This document shows positions 31,036-42,731 of a stretch of 64,000 bases of DNA, in pieces. The stretch covers positions 1,871,470 to 1,935,469 of the forward strand of contig JAVLUZ010000340.1 in the NCBI GenBank assembly GCA_036768485.1, written 5' to 3'. Position 1 is the stretch's first letter. The number at the start of each line of letters is the position of its first letter. The DNA is from Mermis nigrescens (Eukaryota > Nematoda > Enoplea > Mermithida > Mermithidae). The position numbers were made by a program, and so were the translations under genes. The notes beneath the pieces were generated by a model. That model saw nothing but the letters and a program-made list of their open reading frames with translations. It had not been told where the DNA came from and did not search any database.

Positions 31036-31959
31036 CAGTACCTGGTAGTCCATCCACACCTCGACGCACCGAGTGTGGTGACTGATGGCGTTACGCACCA
31101 GATCCTTCCAGAATTTTTACCGCACAGAATGTCACCAGCGCCAGATCATTTAGCGCCGATCTTAATATCAACGCGTCAAATGGTCGATATTTTCGATACC
31201 TTCCGAGAATTTCAATCGTTATACGATTCGGAGTATCGACTCTTGACGATCTTCTCAACAATAGACGTCATGCGCGCTAAAGTGCTTTTGGAATTTTTGG
31301 ACAGAAAGTTCCACTTTTATGCGTATGCCTACGGCAATGCCGCGATAGGCTGGCGCATGGTGGAGCAGCTACGTCGTATGTTGCGCGTAGCTTTCCTTGG
31401 CGAATCTTACACACCTTCGCCAAGAGAAGCCTTCCCGGAATTCCCGGAGTTAACGAGGCGAATCGAAAGTCCAATGGTGTTACATAACATGATTTGTCAA
31501 ATTCGGTTAGCAACCGATCCGCCACTCGAAGTTCCGGTTCAATTTGACCGTTTCCGAGGTCGCCAAAAATCGGTGTTTTACCTTAAACACCGAATTCAAG
31601 GTGATCTAGAGAAACTTCGAAAAGAGAGACGGCAGGCATCCTCGCAGGACCCAAGTGGATCCTCAGCAAGCCTTGATATGCCCGAAGTCGATCTATCTCT
31701 GGAGGCACAAATTGAAATGCGTAGAGCACGCATGACGATCAAACAACGCGATCGTGAAAATCTTGCTACAGAGATGCCAAGGCGTGCGACAAAATTACGC
31801 GCCGCCGGTTCTCTCGCTGAATCCTCAGAAGTTTGTCATATGTCGGAAGACAAACATAAGGCTAAATTAAATCGATTTTATGATACAAAATCCGAGCATA
31901 CCTTGCGTTGGTTAAAGAATTTGGAAAAGCAACGAGTCAGAGAGACTTGTTCAAGCTGA
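31036..31959 (+). pseudogene. ORF3 C-terminal helical region after an in-frame stop (element A)
   Basis: Same frame as the segment before the TAA at 31033, so one nonsense change separates them. About 290 residues, mostly helical and charged (MVEQLRRMLRVAFLG, KHRIQGDLEKLRKERRQ). No family is recognised. It ends at 31959 by frameshift: the next frame continues ERLVQAEVAAKLRARLG. Confidence 0.6.
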
Positions 31960-32791
31960 AGTTGCAGCTAAATTAAGAGCTCGTTTAGGCTAAAAGGGAT
32001 CTAAGCGGAAAGAACCGCAATCATCCCGGCAATGTTATGCTCAAATGCATCATCGCTCACAATCACAAGTACAACCACAGGCACAAGGAAAAGCACATAT
32101 ACAGCAACATACACGATCGCAGACCCAACTGCGACAACAGCAGCAATTCACGGAATCGCGTCAGCGTTCCGAGGCATATTCACAGGCCGATGCTGGTCAT
32201 CTGTTGCGCCTGCGACAGCAGCAGCCTTATGAATATCGCCGTCAGCCTCAATCAAACCGCGGAACTCATCAGGGCCAGTCACAATCCCGTCAATGGAAAC
32301 AATGGGACCAATTGTATCGTTCACCATTGGAACAAGATCAATCAGCCACTGGGGTCTATCAACCACAACCTCGACCAGGCCCACTTTTGCCTAAACCGTG
32401 GCCTGTTACGCAATCACAACAGCGTCCACGCGAATCTTCACGTGAACAAACGTTTGGTTTTACTCCGGAGCAATTATTCACTCCGGTGCAATCTATACCG
32501 CGTCGTTACGCAGACGACTACGAGGACGACGACGACTTTGAGGACGATGATCGACCAGTCGATCCACATCAATGCTTACGCCAACATATGTACGGGCGTA
32601 GGCAATCGCCATACCAGTATCGCGAACGTTCGAGTACGCGTCGCGAACCTGAATCGGATCGTGATTATTTTCAACGTCAACGACGTCGCGGAAAACCGCG
32701 TGGCTCGAATGGCCTATTATCAGGATCAATATTAATTCACAAGTTCGACGTACAGAACTTTTTGCAACTCTGCGAACGGCGTCGAATTTGA
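31937..32791 (+). pseudogene. ORF3 Gln/Arg-rich tail (element A)
   Basis: Continues ORF3 in a shifted frame, with one further TAA near 31991, then opens into a Gln/Arg/Pro-rich region (QSQVQPQAQGKA, RQQQPYEYRRQPQ), an acidic patch (DDYEDDDDFEDDDR, about 32513-32550) and a basic end (RQRRRGKPRG). Other frames are open here only because of the CAA/CAG-rich composition. It may bind nucleic acid. Whether it was one protein with the exonuclease in the intact element is inferred from continuity. Confidence 0.5.
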
Positions 32792-33523
32792 CCAGCAGCT
32801 TTTTCGTCATATTTCGTTTTTCATCCTGATGTGGATTCCAGGACATCACGTATCATCTATTTTCTGTGTAATTTTTCTCTTGTCATTTTTTCTTGCTGTA
32901 AATTTTTCTCGGACGGTGCTCTTCTTTTTCCCCGTTATCTCGCATAATTTGCCATTTTTCGTTTTTATCGTTACCTCTTATTTTAATTCGTCAGTGTCTT
33001 TAATTTTGCTCAGCATAATCTTGCCTTATCATTCCATATTTTAATTTTTTGCTCAAATAGCGGTGTTACTATTATGGTATCTTAACTCTTTAACGGACAA
33101 GGGGTTAATTCATACCCAATCTTAAAACTTTTTCAATTCAAAATTTTTCTCATTACCCGGGGACTGAAGGAGGCTAATTGGGCAGCAAGATCGAATATTA
33201 TGCAATGCTGTCCAAGACCGGAGTTCATCATTACTCGGGCAACAATATAGTTATACCTAGCGCCATTGAGAGTGTTGCTCGAGAGTTTCCTGAGTGCGAA
33301 TGAGGTCATGCGTCGACCATTATTTGTTATCGCTCTTTGTTATTTTTTCTTTCTTTTATTTTCGTTTTCACGTTCGCTCAGGATGAGGCGTTGCGGACGC
33401 CAGATTAGAGGCGTTGCGAACGCCGGAGTGCCGAGTTATAGAAGCGTTGCAGACGCTAGTGTTGATGGTGTACCCCGAAAAATTCTCCACTTCGTTTCAA
33501 ATTTTTTTCTATACGTGGGGGAG
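32792..33523 (+). other. 3' untranslated region and purine tract of element A
   Basis: No gene was recognised. It includes three near-copies of a gcgttgc(g/a)gacgcc motif at 33390-33460. It ends with the purine run gtgggggag (33515-33523) directly before the LTR, which serves as the polypurine tract. Confidence 0.6.
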
Positions 33524-34582
33524 TGTAACTACGAGAGTTACACGTATAGGCGAACTTGCCTTAGCAGTTCGCGGTAGCCATGACATAGCCAATACTAGTA
33601 GCTATCTACGATAGTGCACTGTGGGCTATGCCTTCGGTCTTCCCACTTTTTCCCCAATTTTCAACAATAAAAAACATTTAGATACTTGTCCGGTAACATA
33701 GAGTTAAGTGTATGATAATAGTAATTGTTTAATGCATACCACTTGTGTAATCGATAACATTCGATCTGAGATAAAAGTGTATCAGTATTACGTTGATTTG
33801 ATCTTTGTTTATCTTACTGTAATGGTCCTTGAGGCCAGTGTACTTAGAGTTCTTGTGAGTGGTGTTGTTGGCAGTCTTGTTGGCCACCGTACATGTGTAT
33901 AGTCCGTACGTTTTCGTTTTCTTTTTGCTTTATTTGGTTGTCCGGCTACAGGCCGTGGATTCTTTGTTCGAAATAAATTAGAGAAAAGCCTACCCAGGGG
34001 TTTTTGGATATACCGAGGGTTAGGTCGGCAATTTCCTACGTCGAGGACTTCAACTCATCAGAATGGACGGATAGGTAAATCCCATATGTTTGCTTATTCT
34101 ATTTGGAAATCTTAATTCTTTTCTCAAACCAAAAATTGATCAAAAATATTATCTAATCTTTAAGGATGATTGATCAGTATAGAGCTCGTTGTTGTTGTTT
34201 TCGAAGTTCATTGTGCTACACATATTAGGAACCAAAAACATTTCGGATCAGGCACTGATTAGAAAAGAAGTTAAATAATCAACTTGAGCTCTGAGATAGG
34301 TCAACTGACCTCCGCGGCAAATTCCGAGATTAGGTAGGTAGCCTTAGGTCTTAGGGCGTAGCTGCTGAGATCACCCGACGAAAAGCGGCCAGCAATATTA
34401 GGGCTGAGGGGATCGAAGCCATAAGGTCTGTAAGGGTCCAAAGATCGAAAGCTATCCAGGGCTGCGCGATCGGGGCCAGCGCTAAGCGTAGACTTAAGTA
34501 CCTACGTACCTAAGTAACTCTCGAAGGCAAATACACGTGTTCTATGTCGTCTTTGTACACATAGGACACCCATGTATTTACA
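33524..34582 (+). repeat. 3' LTR of element A
   Basis: Starts TGTAACTACG and ends TATTTACA. It matches 5382-6442 with scattered substitutions and small indels. It is followed by TTTA, the right target duplication. Confidence 0.95.
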
Positions 34583-34739
34583 TTTAGTACCTACCTACTT
34601 CATCTGATTTATCTTGACTGCTTTATTTTGTTCAAATACTTTTTCTAATTTACATCACGCAATTAATAAAAGAAGACACACATCTGTTACTTTGTCTATG
34701 CTCATTTTTACCCAGTTTCTCACTTATCGCTAACTGCAT

Positions 34740-35110
34740 TTATGAGCGGCTGCAGTTAAGGATCGCCCATCGGCTCGATCGATAGTCACCGATTTCGCTG
34801 AAATTTTCAGGGAAGTGAGTAATCAGTTTGTAATGTAAACCTACAAAGCAATTTTTCATTATATCGCACGCTCCAAGAGATATAGCGCTGTTCATACCTA
34901 CAGTATGCTCAAAATTCTAAAATTCCCTTTCCTGACATTTTTCTCTATATCTTCGTCAATACTTAATATTTTTTCATCATCTTTTTTCTTATTCAATGCC
35001 AAAATAAGTGCCTAACCTGCCGATCGAATGTAAAAAAAGCGCATCTATGTACGTTATAAAAATGAGCTACAGTATGCCGAAAATCACACATTTGTACATA
35101 CATATATCTA
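34740..35110 (+). repeat. diverged inverted repeat, left arm
   Basis: Approximately the reverse complement of 40900-41265. Shared landmarks are gatcgatagtcaccgattt, the cgcacgctcc/cgcacgcttcg block and catac(c/t)tacagtatg words. The pair may be two copies of one dispersed repeat in opposite orientation. Confidence 0.75.
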
Positions 35111-35908
35111 TCCTCGGGGCAAAATCTCACGAGGATCTAACTCGAAATCGGATATTTCATTTATACCACCGAAAAGATTGTTTCTTTTTCTATATGTCAG
35201 TACACGGGCCCCGGTTTTTGAATAGCGAGCTATAGCTCGTCGTTCAAAGGGATGTCCTTATGTATTTTAGGTATCCTGCTGCAAAGTCGGTGTTCGTCGC
35301 ACGCCTTCCCTTGAACATTATGAACTTTTCAATGGAATACTGTGAGATTTCAACAAAAATATAGTGTTTTCGCTGGGTTTTGCGAGAACCTTGGCAAAAT
35401 AGGACTCGAAATAGTCTTTTTTATGTTTCAGTGAGAAGTTCTACAATCAGAGCAGCGTTTGATTTAAACATGCGTAGTAAAAGAAAATAAAAAATTGCAG
35501 GCTTGAATACGAGATGCACACATGTAGGCAGGTACGTAACTTGTGTGTATGTATGTGAACATACGTATATGGAGCAAACACATTTCAACGCACTTAATCA
35601 CTCAAATTAGCAGATAAACAGGTACAAAGCGAAGAAGCTTGTAAGAAGCAAACAAATTGTTTTTTGCGACTTTGGATTTTGGTGTTTTTAATTTATACAT
35701 TGATCCTTTTCTGGGATGCGAACTTGTAAGAACCGTTCACCAGTGAAATTAAACAGAACAATTTGAAGTCAAAACATTGACTATCATTTAAGTTTGAGCA
35801 TAAATTTTAAAATCTATGTCCGACAACAAGCTGCGATCATAGCATTGATTTGACACATAATTATCATGATCCGCAGGCTTACTTTCACAAAAATTCTTAA
35901 AATTTATG
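35111..35908. other. nothing recognised
   Basis: AT-rich, with no supported gene. It lies between the inverted repeat arm and a hAT-type MITE. Confidence 0.4.
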
Positions 35909-35916
35909 CCCAAACT

Positions 35917-36285
35917 CAGAGGCGGATTTAAAGGGGGAGGGGGCGGCTGCCCCCTCTCTCCCTTGAAAAAAATAAGCGCAAAACTAAGCATTTTTGAGCG
36001 ATTTTTAGCGATTCTCGGGTTAAAACCAGTTGCGGATCTAAGATTTTCCTAAGGGGGACGGTACCCCTAAGGGAGGGGGCGGAACCCTGACTTGGGCGGA
36101 AAAATTAGCTGTTTTGACCCGAAAATCGCTAAAAATCGCTCGAAAATGCTTAATTTTTCGCACTATTTTCCGCCCCTCCCTAAATCCGCCTCTGATAAAA
36201 CGGCTAATTTTTCCGCCCAAGTCAGGGTTCCGCCCCACTTAGGGGTATCGCCCCCCCCCTTAGGAAAATCCTAGATCCGCTACTG
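35917..36285. mobile_element. hAT-type MITE, inverted dimer
   Basis: Starts cagaggcggattta and ends ctagatccgctactg, imperfect terminal inverted repeats. It is flanked by a perfect 8-bp duplication, cccaaact (35909-35916 and 36286-36293), as expected for hAT elements. The interior is a head-to-head arrangement: gcgatttttagcgattctcgg is followed by the complementary cgaaaatcgctaaaaatcgct, and the acccctaaggg/ggaaccctgacttgggcgg cassette appears in both orientations. No coding capacity. Related single copy at 54400-54588. Confidence 0.88.
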
Positions 36286-36293
36286 CCCAAACT

Positions 36294-37104
36294 TATGCAA
36301 AACAGACTCTGTGAAGTTGAAAACTGAACTTCACATTCAATTTGTGAAAAATAACTCGCAATTCAACCTAAAAACATGTTTTTGATATTTTTCACTGATT
36401 TAAAATTGCTAAGCTAATCTCAATTCATCAAATAGGATATGAAAATGGAAATTGCAGTATAAGCCGGTCGACTAATATGCGGGCAAATACATGTTGTGAA
36501 TAAATCAACAACCAATAAGATGTAAAAAACAGCCCAAAGTACGCATGTGCGTGATCAAATCATTGAACCGACGGATTGGAGTCGACAATATTAAAAAATC
36601 TAGAATATTGTGAGAAATTAATTTTGCACAGTTATTTAACAGCTCTAGCTCCAATAATAGCAGGATAAATGCTGGATTCCAAAGCATGAACTGGACTTTT
36701 CTCGTATCCTTTAATTCATATTCTTTTTGCATTCATAACAGTGTTGACAGATTTTAGCTAATAATGGCAACCCGTTGTGAAATCGCGATGTTTTTAACCG
36801 CTGAAGCTTTCAAATGAGTAGTTCGAATTTTTCTAATATAATGAAAGATAATAAAAGAAAAAGGATCGTTAGTAACATAACAAAGGTGGTTCTTGACATA
36901 AATCGACTACACATGGGCGTGGGGTGGGTCTGTAACTGAAACGTAAATGGGCAGCAGCAAATTCTGGATGGGCTGGGTAGTGTAAAACCAGCCAAAATCC
37001 CAAAAAACATGCCAAAATTTAATTCTGTAGGTTTATCGATTTTAGGGGTCTACCAGATTTTCGGGAGTTCAAACTCCTTAACCTCCCACGCTCATAGGGA
37101 GGAC
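36294..37104. other. nothing recognised
   Basis: AT-rich intergenic sequence with no supportable gene. Confidence 0.4.
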
Positions 37105-37320
37105 TGAATCATAGGTGGGCGGCACCAAAGCTCTGGGGGTGCAAGATTTTTTCAAAGGTCAAAAAATGGCCTTAAAAATGGTGGTATGGCGAAAAAACAC
37201 CATTTTGGCATCAAAAAATTGCGAAAAAACAACAAAAAATTTAAAAATTGAATTCTGGAGGGGGGTACTTTGATTGCTGGGGGTGTACACCCACCCAACC
37301 CCCACGCCCAGGTATGGACT
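37105..37320. repeat. dispersed repeat family 3, copy
   Basis: Contains ataggtgggcggcaccaaag and cttaaaaatggtggtatggc. The reverse complement of these blocks occurs at about 49825-50085, inside the PCM1 introns. Confidence 0.7.
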
Positions 37321-37457
37321 GAATCCTCCGAGAATAATCTAATAACCTTATATCTATTAAATCATAGTCAGTTCCACACAAGTTTGGGCATAAGTTTCGA
37401 AAATAATCTTAGACAATAAGCTGACACATTGCGATTATATCATTGATCTGATATATA

Positions 37458-37900
37458 CAGGGTGAGTCACCTAACTATCCGTAGTGTTATTTGGTCATAA
37501 CTTCCGTAATAATTTTACAAACTTATTGAAAATTTGGCAAAGAGTAGACTGTCCAATAGCAAAGTAGTTCCAAAGTTTTATTCGAAACAAACAAATTGAT
37601 TAAACATTACACTACTTCTACGTGACCACCATCTAACTCAATCAAATGCTGAAGCCGTCCTTTATATCCCAACATTGTTTTCATTCTCATTTCCACAGTA
37701 ACAAAAGCCAGTATAATGCGATTTTTAAGGTCAGCGATATTCTTAAGACGAGTAGTGTACACTTTAGACTTGATAAAGCCCCACAAGAAAACCTGGCGAT
37801 TACGCCCGAATTCAGCTCTGAATTTTGCTTGGACCATATTGGCACTTTTGGTCCATTCATATCATGACGCCATTTTTGCTCTTTCATCAATGGAGTACGA
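37458..37900 (-). pseudogene. mariner-type transposase 3' end
   Basis: Minus-strand frame ending at 37607 with a stop. FLWGFIKSKVYTTRLKNIADL followed by LQHLIELDGGHVEVV matches the C-terminal end of Tc1/mariner-superfamily transposases (family pattern FLWGYLKSKVY ... C.....GGHLE). The element edge is likely cagggtgagtcacc at 37458, preceded by a TA. The catalytic DDE region is missing. The fragment is bordered on its 5' side by the second Helitron-like copy at 37941. It is non-functional. Confidence 0.75.
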
Positions 37901-37940
37901 CATTGAGCAAAATTGAATGAAGTGGTAAGTTAATGACTAA

Positions 37941-40122
37941 TCATAGGTAGCGCGATAGCGCTACCTATAATATAGGTACTTGGCCACCTTTTTTCTTATG
38001 TTTATCACAGCGAGTGCGAATTTTGTGTCTGTTCCCCACAGCAGCAACGGCACACACCTGGGAGGTGCGGTTTTTTTAAACGATAGATAATTAAAAACTC
38101 GATGTACCATTTTTTCATTTGTTTACACTCAATGCCGAGTTAGCAATGAGTGTGTAAAGTGTAAACAAAAAAATCAAATAATTTGCGGAGAGCCAATTTT
38201 TTCAAAATGTTGTTCCCGAACTGTGGATTACGAATCTGACATTAAAATTTCTTTACACTCAATGGTTGGTGCGCAAAAGTGTAAAGTATACAGGTTTTTT
38301 ACTCTTTGCGTGTTTTCAGCTTATCTAACTCAATTTTGGTTTCTGTGCAGTCCAATTGGTTTTATAATGTAGTGGGCTACAATATCTCAAAGGCCAATTT
38401 TTTTCTTTTTTAACGCAATATTTCTTGATCTGTGATCGTTTTAGTGTTAAAAGTTCGAGACGAAAAACGAAATTTCTTTTGCTACTCCGCTAAGTAGGCG
38501 GAACATGCTAATTATGCTTAAAATGTGCCCTGACCTTAGCGTTACAGATCCTAGTTTATTTTGTTTCTATACACCCAATATTGCGTTAGTAGCACTAGTG
38601 TAAAGTTGACACGGAGAAGCACTTTTCCGCCCAGAGCATTGGGTATCAAACAATTTGCGGAGGGCCAATTTTTTTAAATGTTGCTCTTTAGTTGTAGATT
38701 ACGAATCTGACCTTAAAATTTCTTTACACTCAATGGTTTGCACAAAAGTGTAAAGTATACGGGTTTTTTACTGTTAGCGTGTGTTGAAGCTTATCTAACT
38801 CAATTTTGATTTATGCGCAGCCCAATTAGTTTTATATGGTAAAGGGTTACAATATCTCGAAACGTAAAATTTTTTCCTTTTTTAACGCAATATTTCGCGA
38901 TCTGTGATCGTTTTAGTGTAAAGGTTTCGAGATGAAAAATAAAATTTCTTCAGCTACTCCGCTAAGTAGGCGGAGCATGCAAATTATGCTTAAAATGTGC
39001 CCTGACCTTAACGTTACAGGTCCTAGTTTATTTTATTTCTATACACCCAATATTGCGTCATTAGCACAAGTGTAAAGTTCACACTGAGAAACACTTTTCC
39101 GCCCAGAGCATTGAGTATCAAACAATTTGTGGAGGGTCATCTTTTTTAAAAAATATTGCCCCTGAGTTGTAGATTACGAATCTGAACTCAAAATTTCTTT
39201 GCACCTGATGATTCTTGCGCAAAAGTGTAAAATATACGGGTTTTTTACTGTTAGCGTGTCCTGAAGCTTATCTGACTCAATTTTGGTTTCTGTGCCATTC
39301 AATTGGTTTTATAATGTAGAGGGCTACAATATCTCAAAAGGTAAAATTTTTTTCTCTTCTAATGCAGTATTTCTTGATCTGTGATTATTTTAGTGTAGAG
39401 GGTTTAAGACGAAAAAATAAATTTCTTCAGCTACTTGCATCCCCCCAGAATTTCGGCGCTGCCCACCTATGGATATATGGTATGCTCCGATGGAACAAAA
39501 AAAGGTAAATATACTAAAAAATTTATTCATTGTTAAGGATGTAAATGGATGGGACTAGGGAAAATTTCCTCTATGTGCAGAAGCCATAGGAATGTGCTTA
39601 ACAGTTAGACTTCCCATAAACAAAGTAAAAATCGAAGTATATTCTGCGGCCCATGCGCGTTTCTACAGATGTTCTGTAGTAATTTCGATTACGATGGCGA
39701 GTATTTTGATTACTTTATTCTGGAAGATTTAAAGAAATTTTTTGTGGTTTTTCATGCAGACTATTGAGTTGGCCATGCAGGTGGAAAGTTAACACTATTA
39801 TCTTTTACGCCAGAGCATTGTGGAAGGTCAAGATTTTATTAAATAAATAATAAATTGATTAATTAATAGTCATGGAAGTGTCTTCAATGCTCTTTTGCGA
39901 AACACTTAAAAAGGTTTTGTGACTACACCCTCATTTTTCACAGGACGCAGAATATACTTCGATTTTTGCGTTGTTTAGGGAAGTCTGACTGTTTAGCACA
40001 TTCCTATGGCTTCTGCGCATATAGGGAAATTTTCCCTAGTCCCCTCCTTTTACATCCTTAGCAATGGGGAAATTGAAGTATATTTACCTTTTTTGTTCCA
40101 TCGGAGCATTTTTCTTTGGTAG
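37941..40122 (+). mobile_element. Helitron-like non-autonomous element, copy 2
   Basis: Begins TCATAGGTAGCGCG after an A (37940) and ends ctttgGTAG before a T (40123), so the 3' tetranucleotide differs from the CTAG of copy 1. Just inside the left end is a perfect 11-bp palindrome (ATAGGTAGCGC, GATA loop, GCGCTACCTAT). The interior contains two long direct repeats (around 38160-38640 and 38650-39120), each with gtgtaaagtatac and ctactccgctaagtaggcgg. No coding capacity is seen. Confidence 0.7.
39482..40118. repeat. long foldback at the Helitron 3' end, copy 2
   Basis: Left arm starts atgctccgatggaac. The right arm ends gttccatcggagcattt. The arms (about 170 bases) match those of copy 1 at their ends but differ inside: here cctatggcttctgc replaces the ctttaggtagattt region. 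The loop carries unrelated sequence. Confidence 0.8.
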
Positions 40123-40899
40123 TAGAGACAAGATAATTGTCTAGAGAAGTAAAAAGCATGAGATGAAAGAAACTTCGAAAAAATAATGGACGTAAAAGGT
40201 AAGAGAAACAAAACAACAGCTTAGAAAGCTGCAATCACTATAATGTTATTGCAACAGTTGTGAAGTTTGGTTGGTTGAGTGGTTGCCTAGAGGTTGATCG
40301 GTTAATTTTATTAGTTGTTCGGTTGATTGTTGATTATTGGTTGGTTAAAAATTAGTTGATTAACCAATTTTCAAAGGGTTTTCCCATATTTTTCTGGATT
40401 CATATTCCTTGATTTACTTTTGAGAGTCATTTTCGTGTATTTCCATCATTTTTCATTTTTCTTCAATTTGAATGGCGTGCCAAAATTTTCCATTAATAGT
40501 GGCATGTCTTCCCTTTCGTACAAAGCGGGCTCCTATTGGTACCAAGTTGAATAAACTTGTATGATTTGTCCATGTTTAGACAGACCATCACTTTAAAACA
40601 TATATTTTTGAAAAAATCTCCGTTTTCCCCAATTTTTCAGTTGATAGAGTGTAGATGAGAAATGTCTGAGCTTAGATAAATTCTATACCATTCAACTATT
40701 AAAATAAAAAGGCCTAAATTTCACTTTGAAAAAGTTTCTAGATAAGTTTTCTCCGCTGATTTCAAAAAGTTTATTCATTTTTAATTTTGTTAACTACTAG
40801 CTGATTTATGATGGGTTAATTCCGCTCCATTTTGCTGGTCTTTTGATCAAAAATCGCGTCTATGTTTAAAGAACTAAACTATTCCAAAGAGTGATAGCC
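40123..40899. other. no gene; ggttg-rich low-complexity patch
   Basis: Contains a ggttggtt-rich patch at 40260-40370, complementary in style to the ccaaccaac tract at 48600-48860. Nothing else is recognised. Confidence 0.5.
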
Positions 40900-41265
40900 G
40901 GATGTTTCAATATAAATGTCATTTTCGGCATACTGTAGGTATCTCATTTGTATAACGTACATATGTACATACATATTCATTTTTGCATTGAATGAAAAAA
41001 AGAATGAAAAAATATCAAGTATTGAAGAAGTTACATATGGAGAAAAATGTTACAGTAGGGAATTTTAGGATTTTGGGCATACTGTAGAAATGAACAGTGC
41101 TATATTTCTCGAAGCGTGCGATATTATGAAGAATCCCTTTACAGATTTATATTACTAACTGATTGCTAACTTCCCTGATAATTTGAGCGAAATCGGTGAC
41201 TATCGATCTAGCCGATCTGGGCGACCCTTAATTGCAGTCGATGTTCAACAATCATGACGCTCACA
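40900..41265 (-). repeat. diverged inverted repeat, right arm
   Basis: Partner of 34740-35110 in reverse orientation, with ggtgactatcgatct and atatcgcac blocks. A mean identity of perhaps three quarters is suggested by eye. Confidence 0.75.
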
Positions 41266-42335
41266 GCGAATGATAAAGTTTTGCTAGATCAAATTATTAT
41301 GAGCTGATTTTAAATCACTTTTTGTAGCTGTAGATAGCTGAAAAATTGATTTCCGTGCACGATTTTCCATGAAATAAACTATAGATAGGTCAATCCTATC
41401 TAAGTGTCCAATTTCAGTACAATGTTTGCAATACTTTACCGCTGAGACAAAAGTGGCACGCATCGTGTACGTGTACCTACTAGAAGTTTTGAGCGTCTCG
41501 TTCCTTATGGCGACTCTTAGTCTGTTTCAAAATTCTTAAGACTTTACACAGCATGGCGATTCGAAAGTATGTATTTACAATTCAGCCAATCGACAAAGAG
41601 CAGTTTCTTAGTACCCGTCTCTCGCATCAACTGATCCGCTAATTGTACAACAAGCGATGTAACAACTTCGCTGCCGCTTCCCCAAATGGTCTATCGGCAT
41701 TACCACTCACTTCACAGCGAGAAATATAGAGTTCGACCCCTCGCATGCATACGTATTTTTCAAGCGCGAAGCTGCCAATTGCGGTTTCACAGCTCCTAAG
41801 AGCACAGCTGACCCAGTGTGCCAAAGCACAAGGTTTAGATCTACATAAGGTGCAGTAGATGATAGCTGATCGGATAGAAGCCCTTACGCTGGTTGGCTGA
41901 ATTTTTACTGCTTTCAAGTCACCTCCACTATAAAAAAGTCTGAAGAATTTCGAATTAGACTATAAGTACCTAAATTTATCACGGTGACTACATTAGCTAT
42001 CTCACTTCCCAAAGGAAGGCTTCGATATCCGAGCAAAATGACTTTTTATACATCTGAGTGAATTCCAGAATTGTAGGATTTGCTGAAAATAAACACAGAG
42101 ACCTGTTCAAGTTATTTAAGAAATTTCCATTTTAAGCTAGAAGTAGGTAATTTCCACAATATCGCACTACTTGTCAACAAGCGGGAATGATAAATTTTTC
42201 TCAACCTGCCTATGCACTGTACTTTGTTCCGCCCACAAAGATGTGTGTGCTAGCCAATCCAATCACCTGATCATGTTCAACACACAATTACGCGAGTTTC
42301 ATAAGAAATTCCGGGCATGAATTAAATTTCCGTCC
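41266..42335. other. no recognised gene downstream of PCM1
   Basis: A 92-codon minus-strand open frame (41639-41917) with ten Cys residues is present but matches no family I know and has no supporting splice or start context. Confidence 0.35.
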
Positions 42336-42341
42336 TTTATT
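42336..42341 (-). terminator. candidate polyadenylation signal of PCM1
   Basis: AATAAA on the minus strand, about 300 bases after the PCM1 stop codon. It is the nearest perfect hexamer downstream. Confidence 0.4.
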
Positions 42342-42635
42342 GTGAATTTTTCACAAAATGCATATAAGTAAGTGGTACCTAACCTGAATCGCTAGTCAGG
42401 AGGAAAAGTCGACGCGGGTTACTACAGATTGCATGGACTTAATTTTAGAGAATAAGTACCGCAAGCACAATCGATATAAGCTAAATAAAAGCAGTGTAGT
42501 TTGTTTAAAATGCACATAAACGGATTAAACGTTGTGAAACGGCACAGCAATGATAAAATTAAAAGCGAGCGAGCGGTTAATTTCACCACATAGCGTTACA
42601 TCGCCTATTAAATCCCAACTATGTAAAATATTATG

Positions 42636-42731
42636 TTAAATTTGTTCCGAGCTTGATGGCAGTCCTTGTTCTCCACGATTTAAATCGCTTATAGTTCTAC
42701 TCGTCGTCAAATTCCTTTCTTTTTCCAAATC
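42636..42731 (-). CDS. PCM1: PCM1 last exon with stop
   Basis: Acceptor actcaattcag/gatt, in phase with exon o, 31 codons and TAA. Ends SSSEQI, comparable in position and style to the vertebrate C-terminus. A polyadenylation hexamer lies about 300 bases downstream. Confidence 0.72.
   Translation of the reverse strand, partial: DLEKERNLTTSRTISDLNRGEQGLPSSSEQI

Larger units (their letters stand above)
5382..34582 (+). mobile_element. element A: full-length Ty3/gypsy retrotransposon, host of two insertions
   Basis: Bounded by two near-identical LTRs and flanked by the 4-bp duplication TTTA (5378-5381 and 34583-34586). Native order is gag, protease, RT, RNase H, integrase with PWWP-like tail, then a long ORF3 with a DEDDy exonuclease domain. 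A Helitron-like element (10075-13944) splits the protease and element B (15563-26505) splits RNase H. Removing both leaves about 14.4 kb, long for Ty3/gypsy. Visible damage: in-frame TGA stops (9328, 26628, 26646), TAA stops (31033 and about 31991) and frameshifts near 14472, 14590, 15120, 28080, 29110 and 31940. By eye the LTRs differ at roughly 1.5-2% of positions, more than those of B, as expected for the older host. Confidence 0.93.

Noticed and set aside
32037..32735. Overlapping open frames in the Gln/Arg-rich tail of ORF3
   Set aside because: Composition bias (caa/cag/cga codons) keeps several frames open. Only the frame continuous with ORF3 was kept.
41639..41917. 92-codon Cys-containing frame downstream of PCM1
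   Set aside because: No family match, no splice or start support. Could be a fragment of an unrecognised repeat.
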